Below are positions 1-6,444 of a stretch of DNA of 33,548 nt, one piece after another (positions within the stretch are counted from its first letter, which is position 1; each line of letters opens with the position of its first letter). A program made the translations under genes and the position numbers. The stretch comes from a virus, in the IMG/VR virus record IMGVR_UViG_3300030012_001417, positions 1 through 33,548 of that record; one strand, given 5' to 3'. The notes under the pieces are model-generated. The model ran no database searches and was not told the DNA's origin. It saw only the letters and a list, made by a program, of their open reading frames with translations.

Positions 1-139
1 TTGATTACATCTAAAACATCATTAAAAGTTGTATATTTTTTAATTGACTCTAAAGTATAATTAGCATAAGGTTTTATTTTCTTGTTAGCAAAAGCACCTT
101 CGTTTGTCACAATGTTCTTTATTTTATTGAATACTATTT
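1..139. repeat. Terminal direct repeat, left copy
   Basis: Bases 1-139 match 33410-33548 with one difference (g at 84, a at 33493). The difference is a silent AAC/AAT asparagine change in the gene that crosses the joint. The repeat shows that the contig is circular or has short terminal redundancy. A 139-base overlap is typical of an assembly artefact on a circular or circularly permuted genome, but a true direct terminal repeat cannot be excluded from sequence alone. Confidence 0.9.
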
Positions 140-146
140 CTTCCAT
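1..146 (-). CDS. Small early protein, N-terminal part (gene crosses the contig joint)
   Basis: The ATG is at 144-146 and the frame runs off the left end. Joined through the terminal repeat it continues at 33409 and stops at 33352-33354, giving 67 residues. The protein is lysine-rich and has no domain I recognise. Its start is preceded by the early-gene motif ACTAATTAAAA (156-166) followed by 9 bases. That motif overlaps the stop codon of the upstream zinc-ribbon gene, so the two genes are probably cotranscribed from the promoter at 391-421. The only difference between the two repeat copies is silent, which supports coding. Function unknown. Confidence 0.75.
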   Translation of the reverse strand, partial: MEEIVFNKIKNIVTNEGAFANKKIKPYANYTLESIKKYTTFNDVLDVI

Positions 147-161
147 AATTATTTATTTTAA

Positions 162-359
162 TTAGTAATATTTATTATCTCTTTCATCGTGAAAGCCACT
201 GCCATCTTTACATTTTGAACAACGACCAGTCACGTAATCACCATCTATTTCTACTTCATCTACTGGATGTGCATTACAACAATCTGATAAGAAAGTTATA
301 TTATCGTATTTGTAATATTCATCTTGCCAATTAGGTTCACTATCTACCATATGATTCAT
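162..359 (-). CDS. Small zinc-ribbon-like early protein
   Basis: A 65-residue acidic protein. Residues 27-28 are a Cys pair followed by Asn-Ala-His, and a CSKC motif lies near residue 47, so the CC...H...CxxC pattern could bind one zinc ion. Such ribbons are common in small phage proteins that bind DNA or RNA polymerase, but no target can be named. The first ATG (357-359) is preferred because the ACTAATTAAAA motif lies 9 bases upstream (369-379); Met4 is an alternative. It is the first gene behind the promoter 391-421. Confidence 0.8.
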   Translation of the reverse strand: MNHMVDSEPNWQDEYYKYDNITFLSDCCNAHPVDEVEIDGDYVTGRCSKCKDGSGFHDERDNKYY

Positions 360-390
360 AATTTTATATTTTAATTAGTTAATAATAGTA

Positions 391-421
391 CAAATCTAAT
401 AATTATTTTGCAACTGACAAA
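391..421 (-). promoter_or_regulatory. Bacteroidota-type promoter for early module B
   Basis: On the minus strand the -33 element TTTG (421-418) is separated by 19 bases from the -7 element TAGATTTG (398-391). This fits the known Bacteroidota consensus TTTG/TAnnTTTG. The -33 box is embedded in TTTGTCAGTTG, which recurs at the recombination promoter 10261-10290. The leader to the ATG at 359 would be about 25 bases. Confidence 0.8.
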
Positions 422-461
422 TTTTATTTAAATTATTTTTTATATATATTTGCATAAATAA

Positions 462-490
462 AAAACCCTCTGAAAGTATCAAAGGGTTTT
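462..490 (-). terminator. Rho-independent terminator after the terminase operon
   Basis: A perfect 8-bp inverted repeat (462-469 with 483-490) has a 13-base loop and is followed on the minus strand by six T. It lies downstream of the large terminase gene and of a tiny ORF, and separates this operon from the early promoter at 391-421. Confidence 0.8.
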
Positions 491-500
491 CGTTAACTAA

Positions 501-569
501 TTATAATAACCAAATCAAATTATGAAATAACATAATTGAAGTAGATGCTAATATAGATATTAAATTCAT
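501..569 (-). CDS. Possible 22-residue hydrophobic peptide
   Basis: An ATG at 567-569 opens a 22-codon frame ending at 501-503. The peptide is almost entirely hydrophobic (Leu, Ile, Trp, Phe) and could form one membrane helix. It sits 25 bases after the large terminase stop and just before the terminator, the only ORF in that gap. It is so short that chance is a real alternative. No function proposed. Confidence 0.3.
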   Translation of the reverse strand: MNLISILASTSIMLFHNLIWLL

Positions 570-594
570 ATATACAAAATTTTACCTATTGAAT

Positions 595-1806
595 TTACCG
601 AATAACATAAGTACCTTTTGGATTGCTACGTAGAAGTAAATACTCAACAGCATACCTCATCGCATCGACACCGTGATTGTAAGCATCTCTCGGCTTGACA
701 CCCCTGATATCCCAAACATAGTTGTTGAATTCTTTGACAAGGTTTTCCCCATCTAGATTGATGTTGTAGTCTTGCATCAAAGCAATTCCTGTTACAATAC
801 TGCCCTTCTTCTTCACAGTGGCAGTACAATTCAGCCCTCTTGAATTCAGCTCGGCAATTAGTCGAGGTTCGCTGGAGTCTACAACAATAAGTCTCTTTCC
901 TGCATATCTTAAACATAAGTCATATATATTTGAAGTAACTAACCCTTTTTTGTAAAAGTGTTCCTTAACCCAAATTATTTTTCTAGCTTTATCTACTGCA
1001 ACTTCTGTAAGCACAGATTCATCTCTAGCGAATCCGATATCTAATCCGAAACAACTAATTGGTATCTCACTATTGAATTGTCCAATTTGCCAATCTTCAA
1101 ATACAACTCCTTCAGCTTTCTGTAACCAACCACCCATTATCTGATGCTCATACTTCTGTGGTCTTCTTACTTTCATTTCTTCTACTTGTTTTACAAAAGA
1201 CTCAGATAGATGTTCTGCATTGTCCAGGTAAGTAGTATGGATATAAGTAACACCATCTTTAGATCCATTGAATCCATCAGCAATACCTCTATTCTGAAAG
1301 AACCTCTGATATACCCAATGCTCTTTTGTAGTGGGATTTAATATAAGTAAAACTCTATTGGTAGATACTTTGGATCTGATACTATAATCTATCTTATCAA
1401 AGTTATCTTCTTCCATAAGCTCTTCTGCTTCATCAAGCACAAAAGTATTTACTCCACTAATAGATTTAAGTTTAGCAGTCTGATCTCCACTTGCAGTTTT
1501 GATACCACTAAAATATATGGAAGAACCAGTAACCTTATTTTTTATTTCATATTTGGTTACCTCAAAGTTTTCTATCACTCCCATTAAATTCAGTTTTTCT
1601 ACAAACTCAGGAATAATCGACATAGAAGCCGAAGTCATCGTATACCTAGTAAACAGTATCCTATTATCTTTTTCGTACGTTAGAAGTGCTAAAAATACCG
1701 TTACTGCGAATGATTTACCTGATCCTCTACCACCAGTTATTACAACGTATCTATCCTTTGTCTGAAACAGGCTTTGATACTTTGGGTTTAGATTCAGCTT
1801 TTGCAT
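595..1806 (-). CDS. terL: Terminase large subunit
   Basis: The 403-residue packaging motor cuts concatemeric DNA and pumps it into the prohead through the portal. The ATPase domain has Walker A GGRGSGKS at 25-32 and Walker B VLDEAEEL at 123-130, with Asp125 and Glu126. The C-terminal RNase H-like nuclease shows acidic positions at Asp256 (GLDIGF), Asp310 (VVDSSEP) and Asp381 (GVDAMRY). Length and motifs fit the PBSX-type terminase group. The start overlaps the 49-codon gene upstream by 56 bases. It is the last large gene of the replication operon and lies far from the portal gene, which is in another transcription unit. The 600-900 part is visibly richer in GC than the flanks. Confidence 0.96.
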   Translation of the reverse strand: MQKLNLNPKYQSLFQTKDRYVVITGGRGSGKSFAVTVFLALLTYEKDNRILFTRYTMTSASMSIIPEFVEKLNLMGVIENFEVTKYEIKNKVTGSSIYFSGIKTASGDQTAKLKSISGVNTFVLDEAEELMEEDNFDKIDYSIRSKVSTNRVLLILNPTTKEHWVYQRFFQNRGIADGFNGSKDGVTYIHTTYLDNAEHLSESFVKQVEEMKVRRPQKYEHQIMGGWLQKAEGVVFEDWQIGQFNSEIPISCFGLDIGFARDESVLTEVAVDKARKIIWVKEHFYKKGLVTSNIYDLCLRYAGKRLIVVDSSEPRLIAELNSRGLNCTATVKKKGSIVTGIALMQDYNINLDGENLVKEFNNYVWDIRGVKPRDAYNHGVDAMRYAVEYLLLRSNPKGTYVIR

Positions 1807-1900
1807 TCTCTTTGATAATGTCGTTTATGTCTTTTTTAATTATTGGTAAATGATATAGAAGGTGAACTTTTTTTTCTAAGTCCTCAATCTTTTTTTTCAT
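1751..1900 (-). CDS. Small charged protein between the terminase subunits
   Basis: A 49-residue lysine-rich ORF with an N-terminal heptad-like segment (Ile5, Leu8, Val12, Leu15) that could form a short coiled coil. It overlaps the small terminase gene by 17 bases and the large terminase gene by 56 bases. It bridges the 77-base gap between them, which suggests translational coupling. A role in packaging is only a guess from position. Confidence 0.55.
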   Translation of the reverse strand: MKKKIEDLEKKVHLLYHLPIIKKDINDIIKENAKAESKPKVSKPVSDKG

Positions 1901-2252
1901 TTGTAGGAGAGTCGATTCTTTCATTCTCAGGTGTTACATCTATTGTTTTAGGTCTAGCAAAATCTATGACAGGAATATTAACTTTTGTATTAACATCTAT
2001 CTGTTGCATTTCTTTTGGTTTACCATATCTATAATTCATAAGATAATCCCACATTTTAGGATTACCAGCTTTAGCTTCTTTGGCAATATGCATCCACATT
2101 TTCTCTGCACTACCAAAGTTCTTTCTAATGGCAAAGTCAATTAGACCAGTCATATTATCTGTGATAATCTTTCTAGGTCTACCTTGTCCTCTACTGATAC
2201 CTTTTACAGCACCATTGTTTTTTCTCCCATCCTGTTTTTTTATTTCTGACAT
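1884..2252 (-). CDS. terS: Terminase small subunit (probable)
   Basis: The 122-residue protein has a basic, Gly/Arg-rich N-terminus (about residues 5-30, with GRPRK) and a helical segment at about 35-75. It lies immediately before the large terminase gene in transcription order. Small terminases of this size recognise the packaging site and regulate the ATPase. Assignment rests on position, size and the basic N-terminus typical of terminases from phages of Bacteroidota; a helix-turn-helix is not certain from the sequence alone. It starts inside the preceding 24-codon ORF. Confidence 0.75.
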   Translation of the reverse strand: MSEIKKQDGRKNNGAVKGISRGQGRPRKIITDNMTGLIDFAIRKNFGSAEKMWMHIAKEAKAGNPKMWDYLMNYRYGKPKEMQQIDVNTKVNIPVIDFARPKTIDVTPENERIDSPTNEKKD

Positions 2253-2314
2253 ACATCCATAATATAAATGAATGCTATAAGTATAGCACCCACTAAATAA
2301 AACATTGTTCCCAT
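2240..2314 (-). CDS. Possible 24-residue membrane peptide
   Basis: An ATG at 2312-2314, one base after the stop of the DnaA-like gene, opens a 24-codon frame. The peptide is one hydrophobic segment (about residues 4-20) with a short polar end. It overlaps the small terminase start by 13 bases, so it fills the gap exactly, as expected for a coupled gene. Function unknown; chance remains possible at this length. Confidence 0.42.
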   Translation of the reverse strand: MGTMFYLVGAILIAFIYIMDVCQK

Positions 2315-2315
2315 A

Positions 2316-2690
2316 TTAATTGTGTTTTTCTAGTTCCCTTCTCATTCTTACGTTTTCTCTTATCAAATCCTCAACGTAAAGTTTTTTATTGTTCCACCAA
2401 ATATTAGCTTTCATATCTTTACACTCACTGCTTATCTTATGATAAGCTTCTATATATTTCATTTCTTTCCATAGGAATAGATTCTTAAAAGTATTTCTAG
2501 TGTGGTGTAAAACTGTTGCGTGGTCAAACCCAAGAGTATCTCCTATTTGTGCTAATCCCATATTTAGCACTTCTCTGCATAAACCAAAATACAAAGCTCT
2601 AGCGTATACATAATCTCTTTTTCTTGTAGGGGTTTCTATATCTATATTTAAGTGTTCTTCTACTTTATTTCTTATTATCTTGTAATTCAT
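2316..2690 (-). CDS. DnaA domain IV-like DNA-binding protein
   Basis: The 124-residue protein matches the layout of the DnaA C-terminal DNA-binding domain. Residues 22-40 (RKRDYVYARALYFGLCRE) resemble the helix that precedes the helix-turn-helix in DnaA. Residues 45-63 (GLAQIGDTLGFDHATVLHH) match its signature IG..FG.DH.TVLH. No Walker motifs are present, so this is the origin-binding module without the AAA+ ATPase. It may recognise DnaA-box-like sites in the phage or host genome, to start phage replication or compete with host initiation; this role is inferred. It overlaps the upstream gene by 4 bases. Confidence 0.8.
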   Translation of the reverse strand: MNYKIIRNKVEEHLNIDIETPTRKRDYVYARALYFGLCREVLNMGLAQIGDTLGFDHATVLHHTRNTFKNLFLWKEMKYIEAYHKISSECKDMKANIWWNNKKLYVEDLIRENVRMRRELEKHN

Positions 2691-2872
2691 TTTCTTGTTT
2701 TTCTATAATCGTTATATGCATCAAGTATACCTTGACAACATTCATATTGTTCTAAATCTTCGTAGTGTTGTATGATGGTATCTATATCATCTTTAATAAG
2801 CAAGCCTTGAATCAATGACATAATTATATCATCATAACACTCTTTTCGACTTACTGTTAAAGTTTCCATCAT
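2687..2872 (-). CDS. Small acidic protein of unknown function
   Basis: A 61-residue (or 60, from the second ATG) protein rich in Asp, Glu, Tyr and Cys (EQYECCQ near 41-47), probably helical. Its ATG overlaps the stop of the RecE-like gene as ATGA, and its own stop overlaps the next ATG the same way. It is therefore embedded in the replication operon. No domain recognised. Confidence 0.65.
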   Translation of the reverse strand: MMETLTVSRKECYDDIIMSLIQGLLIKDDIDTIIQHYEDLEQYECCQGILDAYNDYRKTRK

Positions 2873-3636
2873 AATACAAATTCTCTATACTTTGGTTCAA
2901 ACATAGTTTGACCTTTCTCAATTAGTTTATAGTTTTCTATGCCATCCATTACAATTTGTTTGCCACTCAAATAAAACTCTTCACTTATAGTATAGAAATC
3001 AAAATCACCAGTATTTCTATCTACTGCTATAAATGTCCAGTTTGTATAATCTATATCAAACAATTCTGTATAGATATATACTTGAGCTGCATACCCATAA
3101 TCTCTAGCATCCCATTTAAATCCGTTTAGATTTCTACAGGTTTTTAAATCTACAATGTAACCATCACCTAAAATATCAGCCTTAGCTCTAAAACAATAAC
3201 CATTTATCATACGAACTGTTGGTATCTCTGTTTGACTATGTTCAAAAATATGTTGTACTTTTCTGCAAGAAAGAAGCTGTTCAGCTACCTGTTTTACTTT
3301 ATAACGATCAGACATAAGATATACTTTTCCGTGTTTCTCTTCAGCTTCTTGCCAAACCTTACCTGATCTTCTAGGCACATCTACAAAGACTTGTTTCTGA
3401 AATACATCAGGTTCTAATAAGTACCAGTGAAACAAACTGCCAAAATCAAACTTACTATCACTGACACCTGTTGAATTTATGTACTTTAAATAATTATTTG
3501 GTTTACTTGCCAATACTTTAATAGATGAAGAGGAGAGAGAATTCTTACCCATATAGCCATAGTAAAACTCATCATCATACATACTTGTTTCCAACTCTTC
3601 CTCTCTCCAAAGCTCCCCATCTAATGTAACTATCAT
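2869..3636 (-). CDS. RecE/exonuclease VIII-like PD-(D/E)XK exonuclease
   Basis: The 255-residue protein has the PD-(D/E)XK nuclease fold signatures of the RecE/YqaJ type. These are a GSLFHWYLLEP motif (66-75) with His70, Asp154 in KADIL, the core IVDLKT with Asp163 and Lys165, and a QxxxY motif at 185-189. RecE-like enzymes resect dsDNA 5'-to-3' to leave 3' tails for an annealing protein. The likely partner is the ERF protein of the same operon. The length fits the catalytic C-terminal domain of RecE rather than the long full protein. Its start lies 4 bases after the preceding small gene. Confidence 0.85.
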   Translation of the reverse strand: MIVTLDGELWREEELETSMYDDEFYYGYMGKNSLSSSSIKVLASKPNNYLKYINSTGVSDSKFDFGSLFHWYLLEPDVFQKQVFVDVPRRSGKVWQEAEEKHGKVYLMSDRYKVKQVAEQLLSCRKVQHIFEHSQTEIPTVRMINGYCFRAKADILGDGYIVDLKTCRNLNGFKWDARDYGYAAQVYIYTELFDIDYTNWTFIAVDRNTGDFDFYTISEEFYLSGKQIVMDGIENYKLIEKGQTMFEPKYREFVL

Positions 3637-3640
3637 CTAT

Positions 3641-3757
3641 TTATTTTTTCTCGTAAACAACGTGATTATTTTTTCTTAGTAATGTTTTAGCTTTTTCTAT
3701 TTTTCTTTGTTTCTTTCTATAGTGTTCAAAGATATGATTTGTAATTACATTTCTCAT
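3641..3757 (-). CDS. Small basic protein
   Basis: A 38-residue ORF, very rich in Lys and Arg and probably one helix (RKKQRKIEKAKTLLRK near 14-29). Its ATG overlaps the stop of the upstream 38-codon gene (ATGA) and its stop is 4 bases before the RecE-like start, so it fills the gap precisely. It may bind nucleic acid, but no function can be assigned. Confidence 0.55.
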   Translation of the reverse strand: MRNVITNHIFEHYRKKQRKIEKAKTLLRKNNHVVYEKK

Positions 3758-3870
3758 TTGTTATTATTTTCTGATTCATATAAATGTTCTTGTTCTTCCC
3801 ATTGAATTTGTGGTCTAGCTTCTTCACCTAAGATATCTTCTTCATCTAATAGTTTTTTTATTTGTCCCAT
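3754..3870 (-). CDS. Small acidic protein
   Basis: A 38-residue ORF rich in Glu and Asp (DEEDILGEEARP near 9-20). It starts 1 base after the stop of the membrane peptide gene and overlaps the next gene by 4 bases. Coupled overlaps on both sides support it. No family recognised. Confidence 0.55.
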   Translation of the reverse strand: MGQIKKLLDEEDILGEEARPQIQWEEQEHLYESENNNK

Positions 3871-3871
3871 A

Positions 3872-4051
3872 TTATAGTTTTATAATTATATATTTCAAGA
3901 TTGATTCTATCCCTTTTAATATTTTATTAAGTGGATATTCTAGTAGATAGTAAATAGTATTTAGTAATACTTTTACTATACAAAATACAACCAATAATAT
4001 AAAAGCTATAATTAGATAAGGTAGTCTTAGTAATATTTTTAGTGCTTTCAT
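3872..4051 (-). CDS. Small membrane protein
   Basis: A 59-residue ORF with a strongly hydrophobic stretch (about residues 11-32) flanked by Lys/Arg residues, then an amphipathic C-terminal part. It probably spans the inner membrane once. It is preceded by a TAGATTTG -7 element at 4068-4075. In this operon position it may be a host-takeover or superinfection-exclusion peptide, but nothing in the sequence decides that. Confidence 0.6.
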   Translation of the reverse strand: MKALKILLRLPYLIIAFILLVVFCIVKVLLNTIYYLLEYPLNKILKGIESILKYIIIKL

Positions 4052-4067
4052 ATTTTTGCTTATGACA

Positions 4068-4098
4068 CAAATCTATGAAAAATATTTTATATGAGACT
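4068..4098 (-). promoter_or_regulatory. Possible internal promoter
   Basis: The minus strand carries TAGATTTG (4075-4068), a perfect TAnnTTTG -7 element, 16 bases before the ATG at 4051. The 19-base spacer begins TCATAT, as in the promoter at 33030-33060. The -33 position reads AGTC instead of TTTG, so this is a weaker match. It would allow separate expression of the distal replication/packaging genes. Confidence 0.5.
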
Positions 4099-4255
4099 AT
4101 TTACTTGGATCAAACGTACCTTTCCATATAGATTGACATACTGCAAACCTCTGATCTCTATCACCAAATTCAGATATCATCTTGGCATTATTCATACATC
4201 TTCTATTAAAGTCTAGTTTCTCTTCGTACTTTTTAGGTTTCATTCTAAGTGGCAT
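4097..4255 (-). CDS. Small conserved-looking phage protein with two cysteines
   Basis: A 52-residue ORF starting 3 bases after the stop of the diphosphohydrolase-like gene. The centre (NRRCMNNAKMI...RFAVCQSIW) resembles the short Cys-containing helical motif I know from many marine phage small proteins, including putative procapsid-related ones. I cannot name the family with certainty. Function unknown. Confidence 0.6.
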   Translation of the reverse strand: MPLRMKPKKYEEKLDFNRRCMNNAKMISEFGDRDQRFAVCQSIWKGTFDPSK

Positions 4256-4258
4256 AAT

Positions 4259-4609
4259 TTACTTTTTAGTTTCTTCTAATTCCTTTTGAAGATTAGCTAA
4301 AGCTCTCCAAGCCACCTTTGTTGAATGACGTATACCATCATCATCAAATGTACCTGCTTGTAGTAAATGCCTACTAAGTGCATCTAATTCATCTCCTGAC
4401 TTAGACCTATCCCAATGTAATTCTTTATCAGGGTTATGTTGATTATTACCTACATAACTACATTTAGATATTTCTCTAATAGCATCAGGAAAGTATTTTA
4501 ATACACCACTATAAACTGGCATAGACTTTCTATCTTCTTTTGAAGTAACTATACCAGTATCATTTTGTACGTATGACAAACCTGTCATTTCATCTGTTAC
4601 CACTCCCAT
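4259..4609 (-). CDS. dATP/dGTP diphosphohydrolase N-terminal domain-like protein (DUF5664 type)
   Basis: The 116-residue protein contains YSGVLKYFPDAIREISK (33-49), ELHWDRSKSGDELDALSRH and a late His segment (GIRHSTKVAWRALANL). These resemble the DUF5664 family, named after dATP/dGTP diphosphohydrolases of phages. Such enzymes adjust nucleotide pools during replication. The conserved DALxRHL-type motif and the helical C-terminus fit, and the length is normal for the single domain. Activity is inferred from family resemblance only. It overlaps the nuclease-like gene upstream by 13 bases. Confidence 0.65.
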   Translation of the reverse strand: MGVVTDEMTGLSYVQNDTGIVTSKEDRKSMPVYSGVLKYFPDAIREISKCSYVGNNQHNPDKELHWDRSKSGDELDALSRHLLQAGTFDDDGIRHSTKVAWRALANLQKELEETKK

Positions 4610-4998
4610 AATACTTCTGCTTCTTTAATTGATAAATATGTTATTTTTTTATTGACTATTGAATTATCTGAAAAGTGTGTTGTTTTTCTAATACCTTTCA
4701 TTTGCCAATCAAGATACAACATTTTATTAATATTAAATCTATAGATACCTTTAGGTGTTGAATTTATATACATAGGTGTTTCAAATGTAGCATCACATTT
4801 CTTTCTAAGTGCATCGTATTTTATAAACTCCAGGAGTAAAGTATCATAATGAGTTCTTCTACACTTAAGCTCTATTCTATGGTTGGTCATATAATCATAG
4901 CAATCCCATTTACTCATAGGATCTGATGCCTTGACTAAATTGCTATATTCATTTTTTTGCAACCAATTAAATAAATCTTCTTCTACCCAATTATGCAT
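4597..4998 (-). CDS. Probable PD-(D/E)XK-family endonuclease
   Basis: A 133-residue protein with a compact candidate nuclease core. Asp32 in KWDCYD is followed by the strand IELKCR with Glu43 and Lys45, the D...ExK pattern of restriction-enzyme-like nucleases. Downstream residues (TLLLEFIKYDAL) could form the next strand and helix. Phages use such small nucleases for recombination, packaging or host DNA breakdown; which applies here is unknown. The motif spacing is persuasive, but it is a single motif read by eye. It overlaps neighbours on both sides. Confidence 0.55.
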   Translation of the reverse strand: MHNWVEEDLFNWLQKNEYSNLVKASDPMSKWDCYDYMTNHRIELKCRRTHYDTLLLEFIKYDALRKKCDATFETPMYINSTPKGIYRFNINKMLYLDWQMKGIRKTTHFSDNSIVNKKITYLSIKEAEVLWEW

Positions 4999-5413
4999 TA
5001 TAATGTATATAAATATCTTCTAGCTTCCTAAGCACATTGTTTACAAAACAAGGGGAACAACTAGTGGGTTCTACTTTAGGTGCTTTAGGAAATACTCTTC
5101 CATAAATATTTATTAAAGTAACTTGTTCTTCTATTGTAATTTGTGATTTTTTTGCCTTAAAGTGTTTGTCCAGGTAAGTGTATTCATCTTCTGTTAAACA
5201 TTGTGGTTTTATATAAGGAAACATTTTATTAAGCTTCTCTTTCCTTTCTTCACAACCACAGTCCTCACCAAGTATCCACTTAGCTACTTTATCTATACCA
5301 GTAGCTTTAAATACCTTTTCTACTGTATCACCAAGACCTTTACTTGTCTTTTTTTGTCTTAAGGTAGTTTTGCCACTCTTGTTCGACTTCTGATCTAATT
5401 TTTTCTTTTCCAT
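4991..5413 (-). CDS. Conserved phage protein with a CGC/CxxC pattern
   Basis: A 140-residue protein with a Lys-rich N-terminal tail (1-30), then GLGDTVEKVFKATGIDKVAK and a GEDCGCEERKEKLNKMFP segment, and SCSPCF near the C-terminus. The four cysteines (CGC plus CSPC) could bind a metal. I recall the GEDCGC...R..LN pattern from small proteins of phages of Bacteroidota with no known function. It overlaps the sigma factor gene by 74 bases in another frame, an unusually long overlap for this genome. Confidence 0.7.
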   Translation of the reverse strand: MEKKKLDQKSNKSGKTTLRQKKTSKGLGDTVEKVFKATGIDKVAKWILGEDCGCEERKEKLNKMFPYIKPQCLTEDEYTYLDKHFKAKKSQITIEEQVTLINIYGRVFPKAPKVEPTSCSPCFVNNVLRKLEDIYIHYNA

Positions 5414-5876
5414 TTTTTAGTGTATTAAATATTGAACTTAAACTTATTTTTGTAAGTGATGCTATTTTACGCATCGACTTTTCTTGTTTAAAATGTATCT
5501 CCCATAGTTTCTTATCATACCAATACCATTTTCCTACTATCTTTTCTATTTTACTAATTAACTTATCAAATGCAGTTTCGTATTCAAATGGAACATCCTC
5601 TACACTACCAACATTTATGTTTTCAATAGGTAAGTCTTTTTTTACTTTATGATATCCTGATAAAAATAAATTACGTAATGTAACATATACATAGTAAGTA
5701 TTCACATTATTCTTATCATACATTATCTTGTCTACTTTATCTACATACTTGCTTAATCTTAAGTACATACCTTGCACCAATTCATTTGCAGCATCATCAT
5801 CACATCCAAACGATTTTGCCATATGTATCCAGTCTTTATGTTTTTCTGCTAGTTTATTTATTAGTCTCCCCACCAC
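5340..5876 (-). CDS. Sigma-70/ECF-like RNA polymerase sigma factor
   Basis: The 178-residue protein has the two-domain layout of small sigma factors. Residues 10-78 resemble region 2 (Asp-rich helix DDDAANELVQGMYLRL, then NTYYVYVTLRNLFLSGYHK). Residues 119-165 resemble the region 4 helix-turn-helix (LWEIHFKQEKSMRKIASLTK, then SLSSIFNTLKNGKEKI). The start is a GTG at 5874-5876, with another GTG just inside, so the exact start is uncertain. Phage sigma factors redirect host RNA polymerase. Here it could serve the structural operon, whose upstream region lacks an evident complete host-type promoter; that target is inference. Confidence 0.72.
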   Translation of the reverse strand: MVGRLINKLAEKHKDWIHMAKSFGCDDDAANELVQGMYLRLSKYVDKVDKIMYDKNNVNTYYVYVTLRNLFLSGYHKVKKDLPIENINVGSVEDVPFEYETAFDKLISKIEKIVGKWYWYDKKLWEIHFKQEKSMRKIASLTKISLSSIFNTLKNGKEKIRSEVEQEWQNYLKTKKDK

Positions 5877-6031
5877 CAGTGAAAAGATATACCTACAACT
5901 CCTATGAAGAATTGTATCATATATTCTTTACTAAGATCATCAGGATGTGGGTCGTCTTCGGTTTTCATATCTGTATCCCAATAGTTAATGCCAACACATA
6001 AACCATAAATGGGAAAGAATTGTATATACAT
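5861..6031 (-). CDS. Small protein with hydrophobic ends
   Basis: A 56-residue ORF that starts 5 bases after the RusA stop and overlaps the sigma factor start by 16 bases. The N-terminus (IQFFPIYGLCVGI) and the C-terminus (IQFFIGVVGISFHWWWG) are hydrophobic, with an acidic middle. IQFF appears in both ends, hinting at a membrane hairpin. Three consecutive Trp residues near the end are unusual. Function unknown. Confidence 0.6.
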   Translation of the reverse strand: MYIQFFPIYGLCVGINYWDTDMKTEDDPHPDDLSKEYMIQFFIGVVGISFHWWWGD

Positions 6032-6036
6032 AATTT

Positions 6037-6444
6037 TCAGTCTTCGTTATACTGTTTTATAACAGCTTCTATTCTAGGATTTTCCCTATCTATTCCTCCG
6101 TATTTACAAGTAATCTTTTTTACAGTTTTTGTATCATCACTGACAATACAACCACTAGATGTCATTGTATCCTGAAAGAATTTATCTACGACTGATATTA
6201 CGTTCATCAGATCCCTTACTCTACTATCAGGTGCATAGTAAGTATAATCTACTTCTATCTCACTATTAAATTTAAAATCTAATCTTTTGCTTACGTTTTC
6301 CTGGAATGCTTTCTTGATATCATTAGAGACAAATGTATTCCAATTTCTATATTGGTTTAGATTCAGATAAAATCTTCTGAGTCTTCTTTTGCCTATTGTT
6401 ATTCTAATTGGCAGAAGAACTTTTATGCCCTTTTCTAAGTTCAT
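6037..6444 (-). CDS. rusA: RusA-like Holliday junction resolvase
   Basis: RusA resolves Holliday junctions and branched DNA made during replication and recombination, which suits a phage using RecE/ERF recombination and concatemer packaging. The protein has the RusA features: an N-terminal strand (VLLPIRIT), NLNQYRNW, and the core VRDLMNVISVVDKFFQD with the catalytic-type Asp residues, then CIVSDDTK. I chose the ATG at 6444 (135 residues, overlapping the helicase by 41 bases). An upstream ATG at 6501 would add 19 residues and a 98-base overlap, which is less likely. Confidence 0.85.
   Translation of the reverse strand: MNLEKGIKVLLPIRITIGKRRLRRFYLNLNQYRNWNTFVSNDIKKAFQENVSKRLDFKFNSEIEVDYTYYAPDSRVRDLMNVISVVDKFFQDTMTSSGCIVSDDTKTVKKITCKYGGIDRENPRIEAVIKQYNED

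Noticed and set aside
442-454. TATATTTG on the plus strand, a possible promoter
   Set aside because: There is no TTTG at the -33 position and no plus-strand gene follows. It lies in generic AT-rich sequence beside a minus-strand terminator.
644-916. A 90-codon minus-strand frame inside the large terminase gene
   Set aside because: It lies wholly within a recognisable nuclease domain, in a GC-richer patch with few stops in any frame. The product has no sensible features.
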